Source: Qipengyuania_B sp965214525 | GTDB lineage: Bacteria; Pseudomonadota; Alphaproteobacteria; Sphingomonadales; Sphingomonadaceae | Reading direction: 5' to 3' | Length of the DNA: 64,000 nucleotides | Assembly (NCBI GenBank): GCA_965214525.1 | Contig: OZ243959.1 | Span: 1,736,001-1,800,000, forward strand | Shown here: positions 18,177 to 27,179 of the stretch, piece after piece | How positions within the stretch are numbered: the stretch's first letter is position 1 | How the letters are laid out: every line of letters begins with the position of its first letter | The notes under the pieces: model-generated | The model's input: the letters and a program-made list of their open reading frames with translations, nothing else | Database searches by the model: none | What the model was told of the DNA's origin: nothing | Made by a program: the position numbers and the translations under genes

Positions 18177-18207
18177 CCGGACCAAGAGCGATGCGCCCTT
18201 GGTCCGG
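18177..18207 (-). terminator. Hairpin downstream of the outer-membrane barrel gene
   Basis: A perfect 10-bp stem (CCGGACCAAG and its complement) with an 11-nt loop starts 10 bp beyond the stop codon of the minus-strand gene. There is no clear T-run, so it may be a weak terminator or an mRNA 3' stabiliser. Confidence 0.5.
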
Positions 18208-18216
18208 CGATAGCGT

Positions 18217-19041
18217 TCAGAAACGCAAGCTGGCGGTGACGCTCAGATTGTGCCAATCCAGGCGATCGTCGGTGCGCCGAAAGTCCGTGCCGTCCGCGTT
18301 ATTAAGGATGAACGGGTTGGAGACGGGCACGCTGTCCCCGCTGGCACGCACCACGAAATCGTCGTCCTTCACGCTGGTATAAAGGTATTGCAGCCCGATC
18401 GAGAAGTTCGATCCGACCAGCCGATCGATCCCACCGCCGACACGATAACCATAGGCATCGTTGTCTTCATTGGTAGACGTGAAGGTATTCACGCCATTGC
18501 TGGTGTTGAAACGGCTTTCCACCTTGGCATAGGCAAAACCCCCCGTCCCGTAGACCAGCGTTCTTCCGAGGGAGAAACCGGCGCGGGCCCGGATCGCCGC
18601 CGTTTCATCAACGTCGCGCTCCAACGTATAGAATGCCGGGGTGGTGCTAAATGCGGTGACGCTGTCACGAATATCCGTTTGCCCGTACTCGGCAACCAGG
18701 CCCACGACGATGCTGCCAAACTGCAAATCGTAGCCAGCGTGGGCCGACCACTCGGTACCATCACGATCCTGGCAAACGCTTTGTTGCGCCGACACGACAG
18801 CCCCACCGCAAAAGCCGGACGAGAACGCATCGCTACCGCCGGCGGTCGTCACCTGATCATCGAACGCGCCATCAAGGTTGGTATCAAAAACGACGGTTTC
18901 GTCTTCGTCCTCGACATTCATGCTGTAACCCAGACGCCCGCCGACATACGGCCCGGTCCAGCTATCGACTGTCTGCGCCGACACCGCTGACGCATCGGTC
19001 AACATCATCGCCACCGCCGCAGCTCCGTAAATCATTTTCAT
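18217..19041 (-). CDS. Outer-membrane beta-barrel protein (Omp25/porin-like family)
   Basis: 274 residues. A Sec signal peptide ends at VSAQ, followed by WTGPYVGGRLGY, the usual opening strand of small OmpA-like/Omp25 barrels. Alternating amphipathic strands continue to a C-terminal SLRF, with terminal phenylalanine as the BAM recognition residue. Two cysteines (FCGG, SVCQ) lie in one extracellular loop and may form a disulfide. Its function is unknown beyond being an outer-membrane barrel. Confidence 0.85.
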   Translation of the reverse strand: MKMIYGAAAVAMMLTDASAVSAQTVDSWTGPYVGGRLGYSMNVEDEDETVVFDTNLDGAFDDQVTTAGGSDAFSSGFCGGAVVSAQQSVCQDRDGTEWSAHAGYDLQFGSIVVGLVAEYGQTDIRDSVTAFSTTPAFYTLERDVDETAAIRARAGFSLGRTLVYGTGGFAYAKVESRFNTSNGVNTFTSTNEDNDAYGYRVGGGIDRLVGSNFSIGLQYLYTSVKDDDFVVRASGDSVPVSNPFILNNADGTDFRRTDDRLDWHNLSVTASLRF

Positions 19042-19209
19042 ATCGCGCGTCCTTATTGAGCAAGTAACAGCTTAACGTTCGCAAGCAATATCGCATATGG
19101 TGAAGTGACGCAAGCGACGGTGGCTGCATTGACGAAGTTTCCCGTGCGGTTGTTTGTTGCAGCTGGAACCGGTTGCTGGCTCGAAGCGTCTTGCCTCCGT
19201 GAAGCTGCC

Positions 19210-20583
19210 ATGACCCACCATTCCTGCGACGTCGCGATCATCGGTGCCGGGACCGCTGGCCTTGCGGCAGAACGCACTGCGCGCGAGCACGGCGCGCGAA
19301 CGTTGCTGATCGATCCCGAATTCGCCGGAACCGTATGTGCGACGGTCGGCTGCATGCCGTCCAAGCTATTGATTGCCGCAGCCGATGCAGCGCATAACGT
19401 GCGCCGTGCCGCTCAATTCGGCATCAGTGTATCTCAACCTCCGCGCGTCGATGGTCCGGCGGTCATGCAACGGGTGCGCCGCCTTCGCGATGAGTTTGTC
19501 GCACACGCGAAAGCCCAGATCGCGGCCATTCCCGAGCCCGTCAAGCTGCGCGCCTTGGCGCGTTTCACCGGGGCGAACGATCTTGCGCTCGACAATGGCG
19601 ACACGGTGTCGGCGAGGCGGATTGTCATCGCGACAGGTTCGTATCCCGCGATACCGCAGTCCTATGCTGACCTCGGCGACCGGGTGGTGACCAATCGGAC
19701 CGTGTTCGAATTGCCCGACCTCCCCGGTTCGCTCGCAATCATTGGAGCCGGTCCGATCGGATTGGAACTCGCGCAGGCCATGGGCCGCCTTGGCGTTGTT
19801 ACCAGCCTGTTCGATACCTCGCAAGGGTTCGGGCAGGTGCGCTGCGATCACGCACAAAGGGAATTGGAGACAGCGCTGCGGAATGACTTGACGCTGCAAC
19901 TTGGGGTCGACGTCGAGCCTCAGCGCTCCTCGGATGGCGTGAAGCTGTGCTGGGATGGGGCCCAAGCGGGAGAACGTGTGTTCGATTACGTGTTTCTTGC
20001 GACGGGTCGTCCGCCGAGCCTCTCCGGACTCGACCTTGCATGCAGCGGTCTGCGCTGCGACGACGATGGCGTTCCCGAACACGATCGCCATACGATGCGT
20101 TGCGGTTCATCGACCACTTTCATTTGCGGGGATGCGGATCAAGACCGTCCGATCCTGCACGAGGCGTCCGCCGAAGGGAAGATCGCCGGGCGAAATGCGG
20201 CGCTTTATCCCGAGTGCGAGAGCGTCGGACGGCACGTGCCCTTCGCGATGATCTTCACAGATCCCTGCTATGTTCGGATTGGCGAGCGACCAGGTAATGC
20301 CAGCATCGGGCGTGTCGATTTCTCCGACCAGGGGCGCGCGAAGGTCGAGGGTCGGAGCTATGGCAAGGCTTCACTCTACGCCTCGCGCGACAGCGGACGG
20401 TTGCTGGGCGCAGACCTTTGCGCGCCGGGGGCGGAGCACTACGGACACCTGCTGGCTTTCGCCATAGAACGCGGCCTTACGGTTGGCGAGATGCTCGCAT
20501 TGCCATTCTATCACCCGACGCTGGAAGAAGGCTTGAAAACGGCGCTGCGCGATACCGGGCTGGCCTCGATCGGCGCTGGCTAG
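19210..20583 (+). CDS. Dihydrolipoamide dehydrogenase-like pyridine nucleotide-disulfide oxidoreductase
   Basis: 457 residues from ATG 19210; a longer frame from 19105 adds a non-conserved leader. FAD motif GAGTAGLAAE, redox-active disulfide CATVGC followed by MPSK, NAD motif GAGPIGLELA, and a C-terminal HPTLEEGL carrying the His-Glu pair. These are all class I features (Lpd, glutathione/mercuric reductase). It is distant from the canonical GGTCVNVGC form and no 2-oxoacid dehydrogenase genes are nearby. It converges on the cytochrome bd operon with a 4-bp stop overlap. The substrate is unknown. Confidence 0.85.
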   Translation: MTHHSCDVAIIGAGTAGLAAERTAREHGARTLLIDPEFAGTVCATVGCMPSKLLIAAADAAHNVRRAAQFGISVSQPPRVDGPAVMQRVRRLRDEFVAHAKAQIAAIPEPVKLRALARFTGANDLALDNGDTVSARRIVIATGSYPAIPQSYADLGDRVVTNRTVFELPDLPGSLAIIGAGPIGLELAQAMGRLGVVTSLFDTSQGFGQVRCDHAQRELETALRNDLTLQLGVDVEPQRSSDGVKLCWDGAQAGERVFDYVFLATGRPPSLSGLDLACSGLRCDDDGVPEHDRHTMRCGSSTTFICGDADQDRPILHEASAEGKIAGRNAALYPECESVGRHVPFAMIFTDPCYVRIGERPGNASIGRVDFSDQGRAKVEGRSYGKASLYASRDSGRLLGADLCAPGAEHYGHLLAFAIERGLTVGEMLALPFYHPTLEEGLKTALRDTGLASIGAG

Positions 20584-20714
20584 GGCGCGATCCACCATCG
20601 CAGCGCATAGGCAACCGCGCCCAGTACGCTGACGCTCGCCAACCAGATCCCCGCCATCCATAGCAGGCGTTGCCACAACGGGCGCTCGGGCTGCTTTTGT
20701 GGGACTTTCAGCAT
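20580..20714 (-). CDS. Small DUF2474/CydX-like subunit of cytochrome bd oxidase
   Basis: 44 residues from ATG 20714: a basic N-terminus (QKQPERPLWQR), one transmembrane helix (GIWLASVSVLGAVAYAL) and a short WWIAP tail. This is the pattern of the DUF2474 peptides that follow cydAB in proteobacteria. The distance from the cydB stop (about 22 bp) fits an operon. Its stop overlaps that of the convergent flavoprotein gene as CTAG. Confidence 0.8.
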   Translation of the reverse strand: MLKVPQKQPERPLWQRLLWMAGIWLASVSVLGAVAYALRWWIAP

Positions 20715-20736
20715 CCTCGTTCCCCGCCCCATTGCA

Positions 20737-21744
20737 TCAATGATACCCTTCATGGCCGACCTTGCCGCGAAACACCCAATACGCCCAGGCGGTGTAGGCG
20801 ATGATGAGGGGCATGGTGATCGCCACCCCAACCAGCATGAACACTTGGCTGCGTTGAGGCGCGGCAGCGTCCCAGATGGTCAGTTCGAACGGGACGACGT
20901 AAGGCCAGATGGTAATGCCCAGCCCGGCCATGCCGAACCCGAACAGCGCAATGGCAAGCCAGAATGGCTTGGAATGCCGCTCTACCGCCAACGCGCGCAA
21001 TAACGCGATGGCGACGATACCGGTCAAGATCGGCAAGGGCGCCAGGTAATAGACCTCCGGCACCGACAGCCAGCGTGCGGCATATTCGGCATTCAGGAAC
21101 ACGTTGTAGAGGCTGACTCCTGTAAGCAGCAGAAAAGTTGCCCAAGCGGCAATCTTGCCCAGCCGGCGCGAATGTTGCTGGCTATCCCCGTCAAGTTTCC
21201 AAACAAGCCAGGTCGCACCCAGCAGCGCGTAGCCCGCGACGGTCCCCAAGCCGGTCAGCAAGGTGTAGGGCGTCAACCAGTCGAACCAGCTACCGGCATA
21301 GGTACGGCCAGAAACTTCGATGCCCTGCAACAGCGCGCCAAGCGTCATTCCTTGCGCCATCGCAGCAACCAGCGATCCGCCGGTGAATGCGGCATCCCAA
21401 TACCGGCGGTGGTTCGGATCGCGCCAGCGATACTCGAAAGCGACGCCGCGGAACACCAGGCCAAGCAGCATGGCGATGATGAGGGGATAGGTCGCGGGCA
21501 AGATGATGGCATAGGCCAGGGGAAAGGCAGCGAACAGCCCGCCCCCGCCCAGCACCAGCCAGGTCTCGTTCCCATCCCAGACAGGGGCGATGGAGTTCAT
21601 CGCCCGGTCCCGTTCCGGCCCCACAGCGAAGGTCGGGAACAGGATGCCGATGCCAAGATCGAACCCGTCCATTACCACATAGGCGAAGATCGCGAAGGCG
21701 AGGATGAACGCCCAGATGGTAGTCAGATCGAAATCGATCGCCAT
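20737..21744 (-). CDS. cydB: Cytochrome bd-type quinol oxidase subunit II
   Basis: 335 residues, about nine helices. Family marks are the N-terminal FAYVVMDGFDLGIGILFP, WDGNETWLVLGGGGLFAAFPLAY and FRGVAFEYR. It supports heme assembly in the bd oxidase complex, which reduces oxygen at high affinity without proton pumping. The start overlaps the stop of subunit I. Confidence 0.95.
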   Translation of the reverse strand: MAIDFDLTTIWAFILAFAIFAYVVMDGFDLGIGILFPTFAVGPERDRAMNSIAPVWDGNETWLVLGGGGLFAAFPLAYAIILPATYPLIIAMLLGLVFRGVAFEYRWRDPNHRRYWDAAFTGGSLVAAMAQGMTLGALLQGIEVSGRTYAGSWFDWLTPYTLLTGLGTVAGYALLGATWLVWKLDGDSQQHSRRLGKIAAWATFLLLTGVSLYNVFLNAEYAARWLSVPEVYYLAPLPILTGIVAIALLRALAVERHSKPFWLAIALFGFGMAGLGITIWPYVVPFELTIWDAAAPQRSQVFMLVGVAITMPLIIAYTAWAYWVFRGKVGHEGYH

Positions 21745-23198
21745 CAGTCCCGCGCCTCGGCGTCAGCCAGCGCCGGACCAGTGCCGCGCTCGTCATCCAT
21801 TCCCTGGGGCGGCCCCGGCGTGAACCCGGCAGTACGGATCGGACCGGTATCGCCACGCTTGACGCCTTTCTCGTGCGCGTGAGGCGATGCGCGCATGAGG
21901 TGCAGCAGATACCACACGCCGATACCAAACACGGCAAAATAGACCAGGACGAAGGCGATCAGCGACGTCGCCACGGCTGGCGCGTCAAGCGGGCTAGCGG
22001 CATCCGCCGTGCGCAGCATATTGTAGACGACGTAAGGCTGACGGCCGACCTCGGTGGTGATCCAACCGGCAAGCACCGCGATAAACCCCGCCGGTGACAT
22101 GACAAGCGCGGCACGGTGCAGCCATCGCCAATCATACAACCGGCCTCGCCAACGCGCGAACAAGCTCCACAAACCCACCCCCAGCATCGCGAAACCAAGC
22201 CCTACCATGATCCGGAACGACCAGAACACGATGACTATAGGCGGCTCTTCGTCGTCGGGAATGGTATCAAGCCCGGCCATGGGTGCATCGAGATCGTGCT
22301 TCAGGATGAGCGAGGACGCTTTGGGAATTTCGACCGCATAGTCCACCGTCTTGCGCTCGCTGTCGGGAATGCCGAACAGGATCAGCGGGGCACCATCGGG
22401 ATGGCTCTCGAAGTGCCCTTCCATCGCCATGACCTTTTGCGGTTGATGCTCCAGCGTGTTGAGACCGTGCAGGTCGCCTGCCAAGATCTGGATAGGCACG
22501 ACCAGGGCCGCCATCCACATGGCCATGGAGAACATCTTGCGGGCATGGGTGTTGGTCCGGTCCTTCAACAGATGCCAAGCACCGACCCCGCCAACCACGA
22601 AAGCGGTGGTGATATAGGCTGCGAGCACGGTGTGGACCAGCCGATAGGGAAAGCTGGGGTTGAAGATGATCGCCAGCCAACTCGGCCCGGGCAGGAACTG
22701 TCCGTTCGCGCCGATCTCGAACCCGGTGGGCGTGTGCATCCAGCTATTGACCGACAATATCCAGAAGGCAGAAACAAACGTCCCCAGGGCTACCATGAGC
22801 GTGGCAAGATAATGCAGTTTCTTGCCGACCCGCTCCATCCCGAACAGCATTACGCCAAGGAACCCGGCCTCAAGGAAGAAGGCCGTCAGCACCTCATAGG
22901 CCATCAGAGGGCCGACTACCGGCCCGGCCCTGTCGGAAAAGACCGACCAGTTGGTGCCGAACTGATATGACATCACGATGCCGGAAACCACGCCCATCGC
23001 AAACGCGATTGCGAAAATCTTCAGCCAGTATTTGAACAGATCGAGATATAGCGGCTTGCCGGTCTTCAGCCATAGCCCTTCCAGAACGGCCAGATAGCTC
23101 GCGAGCCCGATAGAGAAGGCCGGAAAGATGAAGTGGAAGCTCACCGTGAAAGCGAACTGGATGCGCGCGAGGATCAGGGCGTCGAACTGGTCGAACAT
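21744..23198 (-). CDS. cydA: Cytochrome bd-type quinol oxidase subunit I (short Q-loop, CIO-like)
   Basis: 484 residues. Heme ligands and quinol-site marks are visible: His in FTVSFHFIFPAFSIG at about 22, LVHTVLAAY, and ITTEVGRQPYVVYNMLRT. The Q-loop is short and the quinol motif is GRQPY, as in the cyanide-insensitive oxidase (CioA) branch. Its N-terminus faces a 183-bp divergent gap shared with a glycosyltransferase gene. It likely serves low-oxygen or inhibitor-stress respiration. Confidence 0.95.
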   Translation of the reverse strand: MFDQFDALILARIQFAFTVSFHFIFPAFSIGLASYLAVLEGLWLKTGKPLYLDLFKYWLKIFAIAFAMGVVSGIVMSYQFGTNWSVFSDRAGPVVGPLMAYEVLTAFFLEAGFLGVMLFGMERVGKKLHYLATLMVALGTFVSAFWILSVNSWMHTPTGFEIGANGQFLPGPSWLAIIFNPSFPYRLVHTVLAAYITTAFVVGGVGAWHLLKDRTNTHARKMFSMAMWMAALVVPIQILAGDLHGLNTLEHQPQKVMAMEGHFESHPDGAPLILFGIPDSERKTVDYAVEIPKASSLILKHDLDAPMAGLDTIPDDEEPPIVIVFWSFRIMVGLGFAMLGVGLWSLFARWRGRLYDWRWLHRAALVMSPAGFIAVLAGWITTEVGRQPYVVYNMLRTADAASPLDAPAVATSLIAFVLVYFAVFGIGVWYLLHLMRASPHAHEKGVKRGDTGPIRTAGFTPGPPQGMDDERGTGPALADAEARD

Positions 23199-23252
23199 AA
23201 TGCAACTAAGTATCCTTCGAGAAAGGCCGTTCCAAGCGCAAAGGCGGAAGCG

Positions 23253-23275
23253 GTTGTTGCACGACGGGCAACAAA
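23253..23275 (-). promoter_or_regulatory. Inverted repeat upstream of the bd oxidase operon
   Basis: GTTGTTGC, a 7-nt spacer and GCAACAAA form a near-perfect dyad 55-77 bp upstream of the subunit I start. This is a typical distance for an operator or promoter-overlapping activator site. The protein that binds is unknown; it is not a canonical FNR box. Confidence 0.35.
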
Positions 23276-23381
23276 CCTTGTACGGGGGCTATGCCAGGCC
23301 GCGCATATGGCCCTGCCGCGCCCTTGCCGAAGCGCGAGCCTGCCGATAGCAGATCGTCGCAAGGATCGTCGACACCGCACC

Positions 23382-24401
23382 ATGCCCGACATCAAGACCA
23401 GCGCGCCCGTCAATTTCGTCTATCGCACCGCGTTCGACGTCTCGGCGGCGTTGGCGGCGGCCGACATCGAACACCACATCGCGCAGGATGCCGAGCGGCG
23501 CTGCCTGTTTGCCGGAACACGTGCAGACTTGAACATGATCGCGCTGACCTTTCTGCACCTGCGGTCGGCAGGCTACGGCAACATCACCTTGTCGCGGCAC
23601 CCCGCCGCGGGCCTGATCAACGTCGTCCACTCGCATCACCTGCGCGCGTTCGGGCACGACCCGCGCCGGTTCGATGTTTGCATCCGCGGCGATTATCCGG
23701 CGCGCCCCTGGGCGCAGTTCCACATCGTTCAGAACGAGGATCAGCTTGGCGGGCCTAACAGCGCGGTCCTTCGGCTATGGCCACAGCCCGGCATCGTGCC
23801 CCGCAATGCTACGCGAACTGCGTTCCAGCGCATCGGCTATCTAGGCCAGCTCGAGAAGAACCTGGCGGGGGACGCAGCATTTTGGCGCGCGCTATTGGCA
23901 CCGCAAGGGTTCGCTTTCGTCGTCAAGGATGCCGATGCCTGGCATGATTACGACGATCTCGATGCCGTCATCGCGATCCGGCGGTTCGGGCGGCACCGGT
24001 TCTCCGACAAACCACCCAGCAAGCTGATCAACGCCTGGATCGCGGGGGTGCCGTTTATTGGGGGGTCCGATAGCGCCTACGAGCAGGCCGGAACGCTAGA
24101 TACCGATTATCTGCTCGCGACGACGCCGGACGGGGTGCTGGTCGCCTTGCAGAGTTTGCGCGACGACGAGGGACTGCGGACGAGGCTTGTCGCCAACGGT
24201 CGCAGGAAGGCGCAGGCGTTTTCGCGCGAAGCGATCATCAATCATTGGGTGGATGTTCTGGAAGGCGCGGTGGAGCAACGCTATCGAGCGTGGTCGCGGC
24301 GCCCCGGACAGGAACGCCTGCGCAGCAAGGCGCTCGCCCTTGGCGACTGGATGTACGACAGCGCGAAGGCTGGTGCCCGCAAGGTAAGGCTGCATAAGTG
24401 A
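23382..24401 (+). CDS. Probable GT-B glycosyltransferase of a surface polysaccharide cluster
   Basis: 339 residues from ATG 23382; the open frame upstream overlaps the cydA promoter region. The C-terminal half has KLINAWIAGVPFIGGSDSAYEQAG, resembling the nucleotide-sugar-binding half of GT-B enzymes, and a typical C-terminal helix region. The N-terminal half is poorly recognisable. It is coupled by GTGA overlap to a Wzx-like flippase and then a Wzy-like polymerase, which supports a role in capsule or O-antigen assembly. Donor and acceptor are unknown. Confidence 0.65.
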   Translation: MPDIKTSAPVNFVYRTAFDVSAALAAADIEHHIAQDAERRCLFAGTRADLNMIALTFLHLRSAGYGNITLSRHPAAGLINVVHSHHLRAFGHDPRRFDVCIRGDYPARPWAQFHIVQNEDQLGGPNSAVLRLWPQPGIVPRNATRTAFQRIGYLGQLEKNLAGDAAFWRALLAPQGFAFVVKDADAWHDYDDLDAVIAIRRFGRHRFSDKPPSKLINAWIAGVPFIGGSDSAYEQAGTLDTDYLLATTPDGVLVALQSLRDDEGLRTRLVANGRRKAQAFSREAIINHWVDVLEGAVEQRYRAWSRRPGQERLRSKALALGDWMYDSAKAGARKVRLHK

Positions 24402-25798
24402 GCGGAACGGCGAGCGATCCTGATGCGGTGGACGGGCAGCGACTGTTTCGCGGCATCTCGGCAAACCTGTTTGCCCTGGTCGTCCGGATCATCGTGCAAT
24501 TGGGCATGCTACCCGTTCTGTTCCTTTTCTGGAACGATGAACGGGTCGGCACCTGGCTGATGATCTGGGCATTGCCCCCGCTGTTCGGTCTGTTCGCGCA
24601 AGGGTTCGCTTCGGCCGGCGCCAACGCTGCCTTGACAGCCGAGATGCCCGTCGCACGTTCTGTCTACCGGGACGCCAGCCATTCCGGTCTTGCCTTTTCT
24701 CTCGCAAGCTCGCTGATCGCTTTGCTGGCTGCGGTGACATCCCATCGGCTGGGTTGGATGGGGATCGCGATCGGCACGGATCAACTGATCCTGACCGGAG
24801 GGGCCATGATGATCTACGTTCTGGCGGGTTCCTCGATGGCGACGCTGGAGATACCTTTGCGGCGGACGGGGCGTTATCCCGCCGTCATCGCGTTTGGCGC
24901 GCTCACCAGCGCCGCGGAACTGCCCGCTTTGGCAATCGGCCTGGCACTGAATGCCGATATCGCCGGGCTTTCTTGCGCGATGGCGGTTACACGTATCGCC
25001 GGGTTCGTCGCGATGCGCCGTTACGCCGCCCATGCCGCCCCGGCGTTCTTCGACGGGCCGCGAAGCGCTGGCACGCCTGCCCCGCCAGTGCAGGTCGCCG
25101 CGACCGGGTTCATGCTGTTACCGCTTGTCTTCGCGCTTAATCTTCAGGGTTACGTGCTCGTCATCGGCGCCGCTTTCGGTGCGGCATCGGTAGCGGCCTT
25201 CGTGGCGACACGAACGCTCGCCCGGCTGTTCGACTTGCTCGCGAATCTGATGTTCAGCGCGCAATACTACGAGATCGGGCATCTGGCTGATGACATCGGG
25301 CTGCAGCGGCGTCTGCTTGCAGGTTCGATCGCCTTCATGCTGTTGGCCGGACTGGTCTTTGCGATCGCTCTCATGGTCTTCGGCCCTTGGGTACAGCACG
25401 TCTGGACTTCGGGACAGACCGTCTTCGATCCGATCACCGCGCTCGCGATCGTCACCGCTGCGCTGCTGCGCGGCGTCAGCACCAGCCCTTCGGCCCTGTT
25501 GGCAGCGCGCAACGCCCATACCCGCTTCACCCTCACCTATCTTGTCGGAAGCACCTGTGCACTGTTCCTAGCGGCTTGGTTCGCCTGGTCGGAAATGCCA
25601 TTGTCGGCCGTGCTGTCCATGCTGGTCGTGGCCGAGGCGTCGCAAACAATCCCGTGTTTGCGCGACGCGCTGCGCCGCCTGGACTATCCACTTCTGGCAC
25701 TGGCAAGAGATTTGCTGCACCCGCAGCGTTTGGCGGACGGCATCGCGCTGTTCGCCCTGCTGACCGGTCGCAATCGCAAGGCCACCGACCATGTATGA
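24398..25798 (+). CDS. Wzx-like polysaccharide flippase (MOP superfamily)
   Basis: 466 residues starting at GTG in a GTGA overlap. About twelve to fourteen hydrophobic helices with scattered Arg/Asp and no large soluble domain, consistent with MOP exporters of lipid-linked oligosaccharides. It sits between a glycosyltransferase and a polymerase-like gene. The family is inferred from topology and context rather than a hard motif. Confidence 0.7.
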   Translation: MSGTASDPDAVDGQRLFRGISANLFALVVRIIVQLGMLPVLFLFWNDERVGTWLMIWALPPLFGLFAQGFASAGANAALTAEMPVARSVYRDASHSGLAFSLASSLIALLAAVTSHRLGWMGIAIGTDQLILTGGAMMIYVLAGSSMATLEIPLRRTGRYPAVIAFGALTSAAELPALAIGLALNADIAGLSCAMAVTRIAGFVAMRRYAAHAAPAFFDGPRSAGTPAPPVQVAATGFMLLPLVFALNLQGYVLVIGAAFGAASVAAFVATRTLARLFDLLANLMFSAQYYEIGHLADDIGLQRRLLAGSIAFMLLAGLVFAIALMVFGPWVQHVWTSGQTVFDPITALAIVTAALLRGVSTSPSALLAARNAHTRFTLTYLVGSTCALFLAAWFAWSEMPLSAVLSMLVVAEASQTIPCLRDALRRLDYPLLALARDLLHPQRLADGIALFALLTGRNRKATDHV

Positions 25799-27179
25799 AC
25801 TTGTTCTTGTCGCTTCGACCTTGCTGTTCGCCACGACCGCGTTCGCCTATGGCCGCAGCCGTTCGGCCAATCTTGCGCATCCGGCGACGCTTTACCTGTC
25901 GTTTCACGGATTCGTGTTCGTTTTCCGGCCCATCATCGCGCACGCCAACGGGTTCGATTTCGTCTATCGACTGTACGATTTCATGCCAAGTGAGGCCGAG
26001 AAGATCACCGTTATTCTCGGAGCCAACCTGGCCATGATCGTGTTCGTCGGCACGACCTGGTTGATGAACCCCTTTGCGCCGAACCCCGATGGCGGCAGCG
26101 ATATGGCTGCGTGGCGGGCACGATCGCGCAAGCCGCTATTCCTTGCTGCCGCAGCGATCGCACCGTTCGCCATTGCTGCGCAACTATCCAACTGGGGACA
26201 GCGCGCCAGCCAGTTCGACGCGATGATGCGCGACGGGGCGACGGGCACGCTCGTCAATACCACCAATATCGGCTGGTTCTCCGATCTCGGGCTGGCGCTC
26301 GCGCCATTAGCCGTCCTGCTGGTCTGGGTCACCCGATACCGATGGGCCGGGTGGTTGCCGTTCGGCATCTTCGCCATTCTACAAGCTGGCACGGGCGTGC
26401 GTGGCCCACTGGTGTATGCGATCGTCGCGATCTCGTTGCTTTACGCGCTTGAAACAGGGCGGCGCTGGCCGCATTGGCGCGTCGTGGTTGCGTTGGTCGT
26501 CGCGGTAGTTGCGTTCAATCAGCTTGTTATCGACCGGGGAAGCGCCGTAAGGCAGCTGTTCGTTCAGGAAAGCCAATCGCAATATGTAAGTTTCCGCGAG
26601 TTGCAGCCGCTCGAGGATATGGACTTCGCGAATCTCGAATATTTCGAATTCATCGTCCATGCGGTGCCCAAACGCACGGGCGGGTGGGATTACTTCGCCA
26701 ATAATTTGCAGATATTCACCGAACCTGTTCCCCGTGCCCTGTGGCCGCGCAAGCCGGTCGGCTCGCCGGTGCAGTTCTTCAGCCTGTGGGATTACGGGCG
26801 GCCGGTAGGCATCACCCTGTCGCTTCCGGGTGTCGGATGGCTCTCTTGGGGCTACCCGGGGATCGTCGTGCAAACACTGCTGTTCGCCGCCATCTTCGGC
26901 GCGCTTTACCGGCGCCTGGTCCTGCGCGCACCCGGAGGGGGTGGGCAGGTGACCTACGCGCTAGTCGCCGCCACATCCATCATCGTCTTCCGCGACGGAG
27001 CGCTGATCTCGTTCTTGAGAGTCTTGCCTTTTTATGTAGGCCCCTGGCTGCTCGTGCTCGCCCTGTTGCGGATGGCACAACCTCGCACGGAAACCGAGCC
27101 TGACGGGACAAATGGGTCAACCATGACCCAGCTCACGCCAGCCGAACGCCGCCGCCAATGGGCACGGCGGGCCCCTTAA
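25791..27179 (+). CDS. Wzy-like oligosaccharide repeat-unit polymerase
   Basis: 462 residues with about ten to eleven helices and a large periplasmic loop (residues about 250-330) containing ANNLQIFTEPVPRALWPRKP. The arrangement matches O-antigen/exopolysaccharide polymerases. Its start overlaps the flippase by 8 bp. Its TAA stop shares the TTAA palindrome with the stop of the convergent TonB receptor gene. Confidence 0.7.
   Translation: MYELVLVASTLLFATTAFAYGRSRSANLAHPATLYLSFHGFVFVFRPIIAHANGFDFVYRLYDFMPSEAEKITVILGANLAMIVFVGTTWLMNPFAPNPDGGSDMAAWRARSRKPLFLAAAAIAPFAIAAQLSNWGQRASQFDAMMRDGATGTLVNTTNIGWFSDLGLALAPLAVLLVWVTRYRWAGWLPFGIFAILQAGTGVRGPLVYAIVAISLLYALETGRRWPHWRVVVALVVAVVAFNQLVIDRGSAVRQLFVQESQSQYVSFRELQPLEDMDFANLEYFEFIVHAVPKRTGGWDYFANNLQIFTEPVPRALWPRKPVGSPVQFFSLWDYGRPVGITLSLPGVGWLSWGYPGIVVQTLLFAAIFGALYRRLVLRAPGGGGQVTYALVAATSIIVFRDGALISFLRVLPFYVGPWLLVLALLRMAQPRTETEPDGTNGSTMTQLTPAERRRQWARRAP

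Noticed and set aside
19105..19209. 35-residue N-terminal extension of the flavoprotein
   Set aside because: The FAD motif begins right after ATG 19210 and the extension has no family similarity.
23133..23381. Longer start of the glycosyltransferase overlapping cydA
   Set aside because: It would overlap the start of cydA and is composed of unconserved, charged sequence; ATG 23382 gives a compact protein.
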